NCBI GenBank assembly: GCA_964402175.1
Contig: CAYOBN010000009.1
Span: 28,199-92,198, forward strand
From: JAWKUK01 sp964402175
GTDB taxonomy: Bacteria > Planctomycetota > UBA1135 > GCA-002686595
DNA: 64,000 bases
Reading direction: 5' to 3'
In this document: in pieces, positions 10,870 through 20,942 of the stretch
Layout: every line of letters begins with the position of its first letter
Position numbering within the stretch: position 1 is the stretch's first letter
Position numbers and translations under genes: made by a program
The notes under the pieces: generated by a model
Told to the model about the DNA's origin: nothing
Database searches by the model: none
What the model saw: only the letters and a program-made list of their open reading frames with translations

Positions 10870-11898
10870 TCACGCGGCGTCCCGCGCCGCGGCGGCCTGC
10901 TGCGCGAGCAGGTCCTCGTACAGGGCCTCGTAGGCCACCGCCGCGTCCGCGGCGGTCGGCACCCCGGTCGGCACGGCCTCGAAGGCCTCGGCCGAGCGCC
11001 ACGGCTCGCGGAGGAGCAGCCGGAGCGCTTCGGCCCAGGCTTCCGGGGTCCGTGCGGGAAGGGCTTCGACGGCGCCGCGGCCGAAGCGCTCCGCGGCCAC
11101 CGTGCCGAAGGTCACCCAGGCGGGCAACCCGAGCGCGAAGGCCTCGTCGAGCGCCACAGCGTAGCTCTCGCGGCGCCGGGACGGGAGTGCGACGAGGTGG
11201 CATCCCGCCGCGAGCTGAGCGAGCCGCCGGCCGCCGTCCCGCGCCGGGACGTGCCCCCGGTACCCGCCCCCAGCGTCGGTCGGGGATGCGCCGGCGCGCC
11301 GCTGGCGGGGCCGCTCCGCCTTCACGCGCTCGACGAGCCCGGGCGGCAGCGTCCGCAGCGCCGCGTCGAGGTCCGTCAGCCCGTCCTCGGAGTCCCCGGA
11401 GCCGAAGGTCAAGACGCGCAGCGGACCGCGGCCCGTGTAGGCCTCGGGCTGGGGCCGCTGGCGCGGCAGGACCAGGTCGTGCCCGGGAGAGACGACGCGC
11501 AGGCGCCCGGCGTCGAGGAGCCCATGCTCGCGCAGCCGCACGACGTGGGCGATCGACGGCGCCACGAGCCCCTCCACGGCGCCGGCCCAGGCTCCGAGGC
11601 GCCGGGGCGGCAGGCCGTCGTCCCGCACGAGCGTCAGCACCTGCGGTACCCCGAGCCCCTCCAGCGGCTCAGCGGCGGGCAAGCCGACCCAATGCACGAG
11701 GTCGACCGAGCACGACCGCGCGAGCTCTTCGGGCGCGTCCACGAGCCACGTCGTGTGCCCCCGCGCGGTCAACGCGCGCGATAGGCCCAGCGCGACGCGG
11801 TGCGCTTCGTCGCCCGCGCTCCGGGCCCCGGAGACGAGCGCGACGCGGGCACGGAGCGCTGCACAGCGGCTCGTTCGGCAGGAGGACGGGGGCGACAT
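10870..11898 (-). CDS. glycosyltransferase-like protein, GT4/GT-B type, divergent
   Basis: 342 residues. The N-terminal part (RVALVSGARSAGDEAHRVAL, then ARGHTTWLVDAPEEL and VDLVHWVGL) matches the acceptor half of GT-B enzymes. The C-terminal part has GCHLVALPSRRRESYAVALD, equivalent to the donor-binding loop of GT4 proteins, followed by EAFALGLPAWVT. Similarity is weaker than for the neighbours, and the central linker is Arg-rich and poorly conserved-looking. The start at 11898 is chosen because upstream codons in the same frame overlap the preceding metallophosphoesterase gene and have no sensible sequence. It lies 37 bases upstream of the PIG-L/GT2 gene and probably belongs to the same operon. 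Confidence 0.7.
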   Translation of the reverse strand: MSPPSSCRTSRCAALRARVALVSGARSAGDEAHRVALGLSRALTARGHTTWLVDAPEELARSCSVDLVHWVGLPAAEPLEGLGVPQVLTLVRDDGLPPRRLGAWAGAVEGLVAPSIAHVVRLREHGLLDAGRLRVVSPGHDLVLPRQRPQPEAYTGRGPLRVLTFGSGDSEDGLTDLDAALRTLPPGLVERVKAERPRQRRAGASPTDAGGGYRGHVPARDGGRRLAQLAAGCHLVALPSRRRESYAVALDEAFALGLPAWVTFGTVAAERFGRGAVEALPARTPEAWAEALRLLLREPWRSAEAFEAVPTGVPTAADAAVAYEALYEDLLAQQAAAARDAA

Positions 11899-11987
11899 CG
11901 ACGGGTCTTTCGTCGGCCGTCCCGTCGCTCGGTTCGGAGCCGAGCTCTCTCCGTCCCGCGCGGACTGTGTCGCCGCGAGACGGCCCG

Positions 11988-12749
11988 TCACTTGCCGAGG
12001 GCCAACCGCCGCGCGAGCAGCTCGTTGAGCACCCCCGTGCGCAGGATCTTGTCCATGGTCGCGCGGTACTCGTACGGGACGCGGTGCCACGTCACGCGCT
12101 GATCTTCGAGCACGGCGTAACAGGCGCGCGGATCTCCGTCGCGCGGCTGACCGACCGATCCCACATTGATCACCGCGCGCAGGCCGGTGGGCAGCTCGAG
12201 GCTCAACTCGTCGCGGCCATCGAGCCCCGTGAACCGCAGGTCGTCCGTGTGGATCCCGGGATGATGGGTGTGCCCGCAGAGCACGACCCCCTCGAACGCA
12301 TCGAAGATCCCGCGCAGCTTGCCGGGGTTCAAGAACCCGTCCGTCGACAGCACGTACTCGCGCACCGGATCGCGCGGCGACCCGTGGACCAGGAGGTACC
12401 TCCCGAGCTGGTGACGCACGGGCAACCCCTGCAACCAGCGCCAGCGCCCCTTCGCCTCCGAGGAGCTCCACCAACGCGGCCGCAGGCGCTCGCGGGTCCA
12501 CTCGATCGCGCGGCGCGCGTGCGGGTTGAAGTCGGAGGCGTCGAGGAAGAGCGCTTCGTCATGGTTGCCCATGAGGCAGATCTCCGCGTGACCCCGCACG
12601 AGGTCGACGCAGTACTCCGGATCGGGCCCGTAACCGACGACATCGCCGAGGCACACGATGTTGCCGATCCCCTGCGCACGGATGTGCTCGTAGACCGCCT
12701 GCGACGCCTCCAGGTTCGCGTGGAGGTCCGAGATCACCGCCACCTTCAT
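11988..12749 (-). CDS. metallophosphoesterase, YfcE/MJ0936-like
   Basis: 253 residues. All calcineurin-like metal-binding motifs are visible: VAVISDLHAN (residues 3-12), CLGDVVGYGPDP, MGNHDEALF, LLVHGSPRDP and CGHTHHPGI. The compact size and start at the first motif fit single-domain phosphodiesterases of the YfcE/MJ0936 group. Such enzymes hydrolyse phosphodiesters in vitro; the physiological substrate is unknown. The start ATG overlaps the stop of the upstream NrnA-type gene (ATGA at 12746-12749), so the two phosphoesterases are translationally coupled, a hint that they act on related nucleotides. Confidence 0.88.
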   Translation of the reverse strand: MKVAVISDLHANLEASQAVYEHIRAQGIGNIVCLGDVVGYGPDPEYCVDLVRGHAEICLMGNHDEALFLDASDFNPHARRAIEWTRERLRPRWWSSSEAKGRWRWLQGLPVRHQLGRYLLVHGSPRDPVREYVLSTDGFLNPGKLRGIFDAFEGVVLCGHTHHPGIHTDDLRFTGLDGRDELSLELPTGLRAVINVGSVGQPRDGDPRACYAVLEDQRVTWHRVPYEYRATMDKILRTGVLNELLARRLALGK

Positions 12750-13771
12750 GACCGACGGCGCTCCACAGCGTCGGGGGCCTCGAGTCCGCGGAACATATCG
12801 AGCGCGACCGCCAATACCGCTCGTGTGGCCTCCTGCAACGGCATGGCGAGCGTCGCACCCGCCGCTTTGGTGTGCCCGCCCCCACCGAAGTGCGCTGCGA
12901 GCAGCCGCACGTCCGCCGTGCTCTTCGCCCGTGCGGACAGCTTGGCACGCTCGGTGTCGACGGCGCGCACGAAGAGCGCGACCTCGACACTCTCGACGCT
13001 GCGCAGCACATCGAGCACATCGTCGCCTTCGGCCTGCGGCGCCTCCGCTGTGCCGAGCGGCACAGCGACGATGGCGAGCCGTCCGCCCAGGTGGAACTCG
13101 GTGCGCGTGAGCGCTCGACCGAGCGCCGCGGGGTGCGCCGCCGGCTGGCGCTGGAACAACGTGCGGTAGAGCTCGCTCGCATCGACGCCGCTCGCGATGA
13201 GCTCCGCCGCGACCGCCAGCGTCTCGGGGTCCGTGTTCGAATAACGGAACCAGCCGGTGTCCGTGACGAGGCTCGTGAACACCCCGCGCGCCGCCGCGGC
13301 GTCGAGCGGTACACCGAGCGCGCGCGCGAGCCGGTGAACGAGCAGCCCCGTCGCCGAAGCGCGCACGTCGACGAACGCCGCATCCCACCACGCAGCGCCA
13401 TCGTGCACGTGGTGGTCGATGACGAGCTTCCGCGCGGGGCTCGCGGCGAGGCGCTCCGCGAGCCGCCCCGTGCGCGAGAGGTCGCCCCCATCGAGCATCA
13501 CGAGCAGGTCATGCGGCGGCAGCGCCCCACCGTCGTCGTGGCGGAACGGCCCGTCGTTCACGAGCGCGGCGAAGCGCGCCTCCGGCGGGTCGGGGTTCAA
13601 GACCACCACCGACTTGCCGAGCGCCGCCAGGACCCGCGCCAGCGCCGCCTGGGCCCCGATGCAGTCCCCGTCGGGACGCTCGTGCCCGGTCAGGAGCACA
13701 CGCTGCGCGCTCTGCAAGAGCGCCACGGCGGGCGCAGGATCGACGGCGGGGCTCGGGGACGGTCGAGTCAT
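12746..13771 (-). CDS. nrnA: DHH/DHHA1 phosphoesterase, NrnA-type oligoribonuclease/pAp phosphatase
   Basis: 341 residues. N-terminal DHH domain: LTGHERPDGDCIGAQ, LVMLDGGDLSRTGRL, LVIDHHVHD and VFTSLVTDTGWFRYSN, giving the expected Asp/His metal ligands. C-terminal DHHA1 domain ends with the RNA-binding motif AAHFGGGGHTKAAGATL. Known NrnA proteins degrade short RNA oligomers to mononucleotides and dephosphorylate 3'-phosphoadenosine 5'-phosphate. The frame is open far upstream through the amidohydrolase gene, but ATG 13771 gives the normal family length and lies just downstream of the amidohydrolase stop (13785). The following metallophosphoesterase is coupled by ATGA. Confidence 0.9.
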   Translation of the reverse strand: MTRPSPSPAVDPAPAVALLQSAQRVLLTGHERPDGDCIGAQAALARVLAALGKSVVVLNPDPPEARFAALVNDGPFRHDDGGALPPHDLLVMLDGGDLSRTGRLAERLAASPARKLVIDHHVHDGAAWWDAAFVDVRASATGLLVHRLARALGVPLDAAAARGVFTSLVTDTGWFRYSNTDPETLAVAAELIASGVDASELYRTLFQRQPAAHPAALGRALTRTEFHLGGRLAIVAVPLGTAEAPQAEGDDVLDVLRSVESVEVALFVRAVDTERAKLSARAKSTADVRLLAAHFGGGGHTKAAGATLAMPLQEATRAVLAVALDMFRGLEAPDAVERRRS

Positions 13772-13784
13772 GGGTGCGACAACC

Positions 13785-14999
13785 TTAGTCCGAAGCGGGC
13801 CCGTGCGCGAGGGTTCCGCCGATCCACACCCGCGTGATCCCGAGCCCTGGGCCGGTGACGCGGTCGAAGAACGCCGCGGGCGCCGTCGCTGCGAACTCGA
13901 CGCAGTCCGCCGCGGCGCCGACGGCGAGCTGCCCGACGCGGCCGCCGAGCCCCAGCGCGCGCGCCGCGGTCTGCGTGGCCGCCGCATACAGCTCGGCGAG
14001 CGGCAGCCACGGGAACGCCTCGCGCGCGAGCGCGAGCTCGCGCAGGGGATCGAGGCTCCTGTTGCTCGCGAGGGAATCGGTGCCGAGGGCGACGGGCACC
14101 CCTGCGGCTCGGTAGCGCTCCCACGGGAACGGCGGCCGCGCGAAGAAGCGGTGGGTGCCGGGGCAGTGCACAACGCTCGCTCCGGCGCGCGCCACGAGCT
14201 CTTCCTCGCCGGGCGCGGGATGGTTGCCGTGTACGAGGCTCGCACCATCGAGGAGCCCCGCGGCCGCGAGCAGCTCGAGCCCGCTGGTCCGTGGGCTCGG
14301 CCCGAGGAGCGGCGCGAAGGGCCCGCTCCCGTCGGCGAGCCACGCGCACTCCTCCGGCGTCTCGGCCCAGTGGACCTGCACCGCGCGCCCCGCGCGCCGC
14401 GCGCCCAGCGCGCGCAGGAGCGTGCGCGAGACCGTGTGCGGCGCATGGGGCGACAGGCCGAGCGAGCGCTCGCCCGCCGCCGGTTGGGCCGCGCGCGGCA
14501 AGCCTGCCAGGGCCGCGGCGGCGCGGGCGGAGACCGCGCCATCCAGCACTTCGCGCAGCAGGAGCACCCGCTGCGGCGACGTCGCCAGCGCAGCTTCGAC
14601 GAGCCCCAGCGAATCGATGTCGGCGAGGGTCGTCGCACCGCGCGCCAAGAGTCCGGCAGCCGCCTGCCGCGCGGCATCCGCGAGCGCCTCGCGCGGCGTC
14701 GCGGCGCGCGCCGCGAGCAGCTTGCCGATCCACGGCACAAAACCGCCGTCGCCGGGCACCCGGTCCGCCAGGGCTGCGAGCTCGAGGTGCCCGTGCGCGA
14801 TGACGAACCCCGGAGCGAGCACACCGTCGAGGCTGTGGCGCACACCGCGCGCAGCGCCCCACGCGCGCGCCGCCGCGCCGCCCCAAGCGACCTCGACGAG
14901 CTCACCGCCCTTGGCCGTCACGAGCCCGTCCGCAGCGACGACGCCGTCCGGTCGGACGAGCGCGCTCGCGCGCAACGTGACGGTCGCATCGGTCAGCAT
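13785..14999 (-). CDS. amidohydrolase, SsnA/ATZ-TRZ-like deaminase family
   Basis: 404 residues. A composite domain precedes and follows a metal-dependent hydrolase barrel: GFVIAHGHLELAAL (HxH), SLGLSPHAPHTVSRTLLRAL, VHWAETPEE, LVHGNHPAPGEEEL and PVALGTDSLASN (metal-site Asp). This arrangement is that of the subtype III amidohydrolases, which include guanine, S-adenosylhomocysteine and chlorohydrolase-type deaminases; the particular substrate cannot be assigned. ATG 14999 (MLTDATVTLRA) starts the composite beta strand as expected. The frame remains open into the assembly gap that begins 36 bases upstream, so a longer N-terminus cannot be fully excluded, but nothing upstream looks conserved. 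Confidence 0.85.
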   Translation of the reverse strand: MLTDATVTLRASALVRPDGVVAADGLVTAKGGELVEVAWGGAAARAWGAARGVRHSLDGVLAPGFVIAHGHLELAALADRVPGDGGFVPWIGKLLAARAATPREALADAARQAAAGLLARGATTLADIDSLGLVEAALATSPQRVLLLREVLDGAVSARAAAALAGLPRAAQPAAGERSLGLSPHAPHTVSRTLLRALGARRAGRAVQVHWAETPEECAWLADGSGPFAPLLGPSPRTSGLELLAAAGLLDGASLVHGNHPAPGEEELVARAGASVVHCPGTHRFFARPPFPWERYRAAGVPVALGTDSLASNRSLDPLRELALAREAFPWLPLAELYAAATQTAARALGLGGRVGQLAVGAAADCVEFAATAPAAFFDRVTGPGLGITRVWIGGTLAHGPASD

Positions 15000-15034
15000 C
15001 GACAGCGGTGAGGCGAGCAGAGGCGGGCGGGCAG

Positions 15035-15134
15035 NNNNNNNNNNNNNNNNNNNNNNNNNNNNNNNNNNNNNNNNNNNNNNNNNNNNNNNNNNNNNNNNNN
15101 NNNNNNNNNNNNNNNNNNNNNNNNNNNNNNNNNN
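15035..15134. other. assembly gap, 100 N; flanks share 10 bp
   Basis: Exactly 100 N, the conventional symbol for a gap of unknown size. The 10 bases before the gap and the 10 bases after it are the same (GGGCGGGCAG), so the two contig ends may simply overlap and no sequence may be missing. It separates the amidohydrolase start (14999) from the stop of the large lipoprotein (15161), both on the minus strand. Confidence 0.95.
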
Positions 15135-15158
15135 GGGCGGGCAGCCGTGCACGGGACC

Positions 15159-18100
15159 TCACTCGGGGTCCGCGTTCAGGAGGAGGTCATCGACCCCGAG
15201 GATGCCCTCGGTGACGAACACCTGGCCCGGCGTGTCGTTGCTGCCCGGATCGTTCGTCCGGTCGAAGATCACGACGTAGCGCACGATGTTCGGGCTCAGG
15301 CCGACACCCGTCTGGTTGAGGATGCCGTTGAGCTCCGACGGGTGGGTCACCCAGCGGGTCACGGAACCCGCGAGGATCGGACCGTTCAGGGCGTTGATGT
15401 CGACGCCGCAGCCATCGGTGAACCCTTGGCCGATGCGCGCGCCCTGGAAGCGGACGACGATCGGAGAGGCCGTCTCACCGACACCGAGGTCATAGCCGAG
15501 CAGGTTGCCGTACTGGCTCTCCCACGACGTCGGGAACGCGCCCGTCGTGCCGCGGAACGGCCGCTTGACGACCGTACCGCCCTGGTTCAGGACGACGTTC
15601 ATCGTCCAGCCCTGCTCCGCGAGGCTCGGACCGCTGTCCGCGCGCAGGCCGAGCACCTCGAAGGACTCGGGGTGCGAGAGCCAGCACGAGGACGATGCCG
15701 TGATGGAGTCCGGACGGCGCAGGACCGTCGAGTTGAAGAAACCCGACGCGACGCTGAGGTGCTGGATCGAGTCGCCGGGGTTCCCCGTGTTGAACGGCTC
15801 GACGAGGGACCGCAGGCCCTCCTGCGTGATCGTCAGCGGGCTCCCAGGACCGTCCTCGACGCGCACGAGACCGCGGCTGCCATCGCCGCCGCGCGAGCCC
15901 GTCGGGTTCGGCGTGGCGACGGCCCAGAAGGCCGTGCCACCCTGGCCGCCGCGCACGTCGAAGCGTGTGCCGCCAGGCAGGATGTCGACGATCGGAGCGC
16001 GCACGAGGATCGCACCGCCCGCGCCGCCGCCACCGGCCATCGCGTACTGACCGAAGTTGCTCGCCGGCTGAGACGAGAGCGAGCTGCCGCCCTGACCGCC
16101 GCGCGCTTCGAGGCGCCCGTCGATGTCGATGCGCTTGCCCGACATGAGCTCGAGGGCACCGCCCCCGGAGCCACCGGCCGCGCCGCTGTGGTCGTACCAC
16201 TCGCGGAACTGCGCCGGCGTACCGAAGAGGAAGAACCAGCAGTTGTTGCCGGCCGAGGGCGGGTCGCCCTCGCTGAGCGTCATGTACGGGTGGTTGCCGC
16301 CGCCGCCGCCACCGGCGCCGCCGCGCAGGTGACCTTGGTCCCAGCGCAGGAGGCGGACGTTGTAGCCCGCGTTCGTCGAGTTGGCGGCTTCGATCGCGAG
16401 GGCCGTGTTGTCACCGGCTGCGCCGACCGCGCCGCTGAGGGCGGTGGAACCGCCCGTCGTCGGGAACTGGATCGTGGGACGGTCGGGGCTCGGCTGGGAA
16501 ATACCCGCGGAACCCGCTTGAACGTACGCACCGCCGCCGCCCGGGCCGCCCATCTGGAGCGACACACACGAGTCGTTCAGCACGCCGTTCGGGTGGACGC
16601 CGACGTTCCAGCCGAGCTGGCCGTTGCTCCCGTTGATCGCGGTCGTGAGCGCCGTCGGGTAGGTGTTGGGGAAGCGCGCCCCACCGCCACCGCCGCCGAC
16701 CGTGCCGCCGCCGACCCCTTGGCCGGGGCGACCGTCGCGCACCGCGCCAGGGTTGGCGAGGCCACCGATCCCGCGGATCGGAGCCGACGCCGTGAAGTCC
16801 GCGCGGTCCGCACCGCGGCCGCCGGCGCCCGCGCCCGGACCCTGGGTCTGGGGCGTCTGACCGCCCGCGAGGCGGGAGTCGTGCTGGCCAGCGCTGCTGC
16901 CCGAGGCATCGATGAGCGAGCCGGGGGCGATGTCGATCGGACCGCGCACGACGAGGCGCGCGGGGTTGGCGCCGCGGAGCACGAGCTGAGCGCCCGCCTC
17001 GACGACGAGGCTCGCGAACTCGAACACGCCGTCGGTCACCGTGATGAACTGCTGACCCGGGTAGTTCGGGGTCGGCGTGTTCGCGATGATGTCGACCTCG
17101 CGGCGCAGGTTCGGGTTGCCGACGATGCCGAGGGACAGCGGGAACTCCTGGCTGTCCGTGCTGAGCGTCAGGGTCGTGCCCGCGGGGACGCGCAGGTCAC
17201 CGAAGCGCCCAGAGCCGCCGGTGAACGCCGGACCGAGGAAGCGCTCGCTGCCCGACGAGTCGGACCAGGTCGCGCCGCTGCGCGACACGTCCTCGCGCGC
17301 CGTCGTCGCGAACGTCTCGGGGCCGTCATCGGGCAGCGTGATCGCTTGGAAGGAGCGGATTTCCGGGATCGCGGCGCGCACACCGCCGCCGGTGGCGGTG
17401 AGCACCGGCTTGTTCGTCAGGTCGACGACCTGCTGCGGGACGCGCATCACGATGAGGCGCGGCGCGTTCGGGTCCTCACCCGCCGAGGGATAGGGCTCGC
17501 TCGGCGTGAACGTGAGCGTCGTGGTGAGCGTCGCGCCGTCGATCGCGAACTCGTAGGAGCCCTGCACGGCGCGGCGATCCCCCGACGACGACGTCGTGAG
17601 GTTGCCGTCGCGGTCGAACTCGACCGCGACGAAGGGCGACGTGAGGGTCGAGTTGTCCGCGAGCGTCGCGACGTTCATCAGCTCGTTGAAGCGGAAGACG
17701 ACGGGGGAGTCGCGGAAGATGTTGTTCAGCAGCGGGCCGGTCAGCGGCAGCGTCACCGTGCGGAAAGTCGCCGGATCGCCGTTGCCGTCGTACGTCGCGA
17801 CCTGTACGAGGTCGATCTGCACGCGCGGGTTGCCGGGCACCGGATCGGTGACCCCTTCCGAGGTCAGCACCGTGCACTGCAGGCGACTCTGGTTCGGGTT
17901 GCCCGCGACACTCGTGATGAACGGGCCGCCGTCACCCTGGGCCTCGCCCGGGATGAGGACCTCGTACGAGGTGTTCGCGACGAGCGAGAACGCGACGCCG
18001 CCCCCGCCGAACACGATCCCCGGGCGGAAGATCGCGCGGCGCGGATCGAGCGGGTCGATGATGTACTGGCCGTCGGGCGAGGTGCCGTTCGACACGTTCA

Positions 18101-18395
18101 CGACCTGGAAGGTCGCGGGTCCAACGGAGCTCGGGTTGAGGGGCTCCGAGAACAGCACCGAGAATTCGCTGTTCTGGAAGACGTTGACGATGCCGCAGGC
18201 GACTTGGGTGCCTCCTTGGCCATCCGTGCACGCGAGGGAGCACGACTGGACGTAGAGGGCGCCCGAGTTGGCGCCGGAGCTCGTCCGGGAGCAGCTCGCG
18301 GCGAGGAGGAGCGGCAGCGCCAGCCCGGCGCCCAGGAGCCACCGGTGGGGGACCCGGCGCGGGTCGGACTTCGGCGGGGTGCTGAAGGTCGTCAT
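15159..18395 (-). CDS. large lipoprotein with SbsA-type Ig-like domains and Gly-rich region
   Basis: 1078 residues. The start at 18395 gives a basic n-region, a hydrophobic stretch and lipobox LLLAASC with Cys35, so it should be a lipid-anchored exported protein. Residues 60-330 hold Ig-like modules of the SbsA type (VLFSEPLNPSSVGPATFQVV; VFRFNELMNVATLADNS). Around 480-560 is a repetitive beta segment (LVVEAGAQLVLRGANPARLV), and from 560 to about 850 the chain is Gly-rich with GGAGGGGGG-type runs. The C-terminal 200 residues return to beta-sandwich-like sequence. The same architecture recurs at 31087-34614. Function unknown; surface-exposed structural or adhesive role is inferred. The downstream end abuts the assembly gap. 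Confidence 0.8.
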   Translation of the reverse strand: MTTFSTPPKSDPRRVPHRWLLGAGLALPLLLAASCSRTSSGANSGALYVQSCSLACTDGQGGTQVACGIVNVFQNSEFSVLFSEPLNPSSVGPATFQVVNVSNGTSPDGQYIIDPLDPRRAIFRPGIVFGGGGVAFSLVANTSYEVLIPGEAQGDGGPFITSVAGNPNQSRLQCTVLTSEGVTDPVPGNPRVQIDLVQVATYDGNGDPATFRTVTLPLTGPLLNNIFRDSPVVFRFNELMNVATLADNSTLTSPFVAVEFDRDGNLTTSSSGDRRAVQGSYEFAIDGATLTTTLTFTPSEPYPSAGEDPNAPRLIVMRVPQQVVDLTNKPVLTATGGGVRAAIPEIRSFQAITLPDDGPETFATTAREDVSRSGATWSDSSGSERFLGPAFTGGSGRFGDLRVPAGTTLTLSTDSQEFPLSLGIVGNPNLRREVDIIANTPTPNYPGQQFITVTDGVFEFASLVVEAGAQLVLRGANPARLVVRGPIDIAPGSLIDASGSSAGQHDSRLAGGQTPQTQGPGAGAGGRGADRADFTASAPIRGIGGLANPGAVRDGRPGQGVGGGTVGGGGGGARFPNTYPTALTTAINGSNGQLGWNVGVHPNGVLNDSCVSLQMGGPGGGGAYVQAGSAGISQPSPDRPTIQFPTTGGSTALSGAVGAAGDNTALAIEAANSTNAGYNVRLLRWDQGHLRGGAGGGGGGNHPYMTLSEGDPPSAGNNCWFFLFGTPAQFREWYDHSGAAGGSGGGALELMSGKRIDIDGRLEARGGQGGSSLSSQPASNFGQYAMAGGGGAGGAILVRAPIVDILPGGTRFDVRGGQGGTAFWAVATPNPTGSRGGDGSRGLVRVEDGPGSPLTITQEGLRSLVEPFNTGNPGDSIQHLSVASGFFNSTVLRRPDSITASSSCWLSHPESFEVLGLRADSGPSLAEQGWTMNVVLNQGGTVVKRPFRGTTGAFPTSWESQYGNLLGYDLGVGETASPIVVRFQGARIGQGFTDGCGVDINALNGPILAGSVTRWVTHPSELNGILNQTGVGLSPNIVRYVVIFDRTNDPGSNDTPGQVFVTEGILGVDDLLLNADPE

Positions 18396-18642
18396 GGATT
18401 CGAGCGGTGCGACGGAGAGGACCCCAGGGGCCGCCTCCGGGGTCGGGGGGAGGGACGATAGTTTGCCGCGGCGGTCGCCGTTGCCAAGGGCTTTTGTCCC
18501 ACGAGGCGCGGCATGCGCCCCGCTCCCCCACCGAGCTTGGCACAATCCGTGCCGGACAGAGGCCTGCGCGGCCGGTCGCGGGTGAGCCCCGGGCCCCCGC
18601 GCACCGCCTCCCAGAGGGGCCTCCGCCCCGCCCTACCACCCG
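18396..18642. promoter_or_regulatory. divergent intergenic region between two lipoprotein genes
   Basis: 247 bases between the start of the large minus-strand lipoprotein and the start of the plus-strand lipoprotein, so promoters for both should lie here. It is GC-rich throughout and no convincing -35/-10 pair or operator could be picked by eye. Confidence 0.4.
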
Positions 18643-19489
18643 ATGCAGGCCCGCCCGGTGCGCCCTCCGCTACCCGCCCTCCCCGTCCTCCGTGCGAAGT
18701 CGCACACCTCCGTGTGCGGTTCCCGCCACCGCTGGCTCGTCCCCCTGGTGGCCCTCCCCCTTGGGCTCGGCCTCGGAGCGTGCGAGCGCGGGGCCGCCCA
18801 TGGCGACGGAACGGCGGCGGGTGGACCGAGCGCTGCCCAGGTGGACCCCTACACCCTCGTACCGCAGGGCCTGCCCGTCTCCGACGTGGCCCGCCAGGAG
18901 ATCGCGGACCTCGTGGCGCTCCTCCAGCCGCTCGACCCGACGCTGACGAGCAACCACCACGACGAGCAGTACTGGCGCGAGAAAGCGCGCATCGAGGCGC
19001 TCGAGCGGCGCGAGAAGGAGGTCGGCTGGGCGGCGCTGCACGCGTTCTGCAACTACCCCGAGCGCGACTTCAAGGTGAAGCGCACGCTGCTGCGCGTCGG
19101 CGCGCGCGCGGCCCCGGAAGAAGCCAAGGGACTGCTCGAGGCGCTGACGTTCACGTACGGCTTTCCGATCGAGGACCGAACTGAGGCTTGCCTCTTGTTC
19201 GCTGAGGTCGCACCCGAGCGCTACATGGAGCTCGCGCGGCCGTTCCTCGTGCGCCGTGGGGTCCTGCGCGAGACGCTGCCCGACGACGAGTTTCTTGTGA
19301 AGGGCTGGGTCAAAGCCTGCGAGGTCAGCGGCGCCAGCGCGTCGGAAGTGATGGCCGACGTCGCGACGAACCTGATGATCGACGGCTACGCGCGGGTGGT
19401 GGCGCTGCGCTCGCTCGGCCGCGGCGCTCAGACGCCGGAGGCCCGCGGTGCGCTGCAGACGTGCCTCGTCGAGTCGCTGGGCGATGGTT

Positions 19490-20503
<1,014 letters not shown>

Positions 20504-20942
20504 GTGTCTCCTGGTCCTTCGCCGCCGGGGCGGCGTACTGAGAGGGTCTCTCCCCTCCCGCGAGCCCGCGGAGGGTCCTTGAAGGTTTGGTTCCGTCTTC
20601 GTTTAGGGTCCCCTCCGTGGGAACCGTGCACGGTCGCCGGCTCTCGCCGCCGACTTGGGGTGTATCGAGCCCCCCCAGCGCGCCCCTTGAGTGAACCGTC
20701 CGTTCCTCGTTCAGGATCTCGTCTCGACACACCACGACAGAGAGCGCGGTTGTTCCTCCGCGCCAAGAACGCGCGGTACGCGCCCCGCAACGGGCGTCCT
20801 GGCACAGGAGCGAGATCAACTCGACGCACACGCGCGCGCCGCGGTCGTCGTTTTCACACTCTCGAACGCACGACGCCGACGACCGCTCATGCAGCCGTCG
20901 GCGTCGCGCTGGATGTTCCGCGCCCCGTTCGGGCGCGCGCGC
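20504..20942 (-). promoter_or_regulatory. 439-base leader between pilC and pilin; RBS and hairpins
   Basis: No gene seen. On the minus strand it contains the pilin ribosome-binding site (AGGAG, 20508-20512) and, just after the pilC stop, two inverted repeats: a 7-bp stem at 20919-20925/20931-20937 and a perfect 11-bp stem at 20871-20881/20896-20906. These could end pilC transcription, although neither has a T-tract on the minus strand. A separate strong promoter for the pilin is likely here but could not be identified; no TGGCAC-N5-TTGC sigma-54 site was found in the right orientation. Confidence 0.4.

Noticed and set aside
20871..20906. Perfect 11-bp inverted repeat considered as rho-independent terminator of pilC
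   Set aside because: On the minus strand it is followed by an A-rich rather than a T-rich run, and the loop is 14 bases; kept only as part of the leader description.
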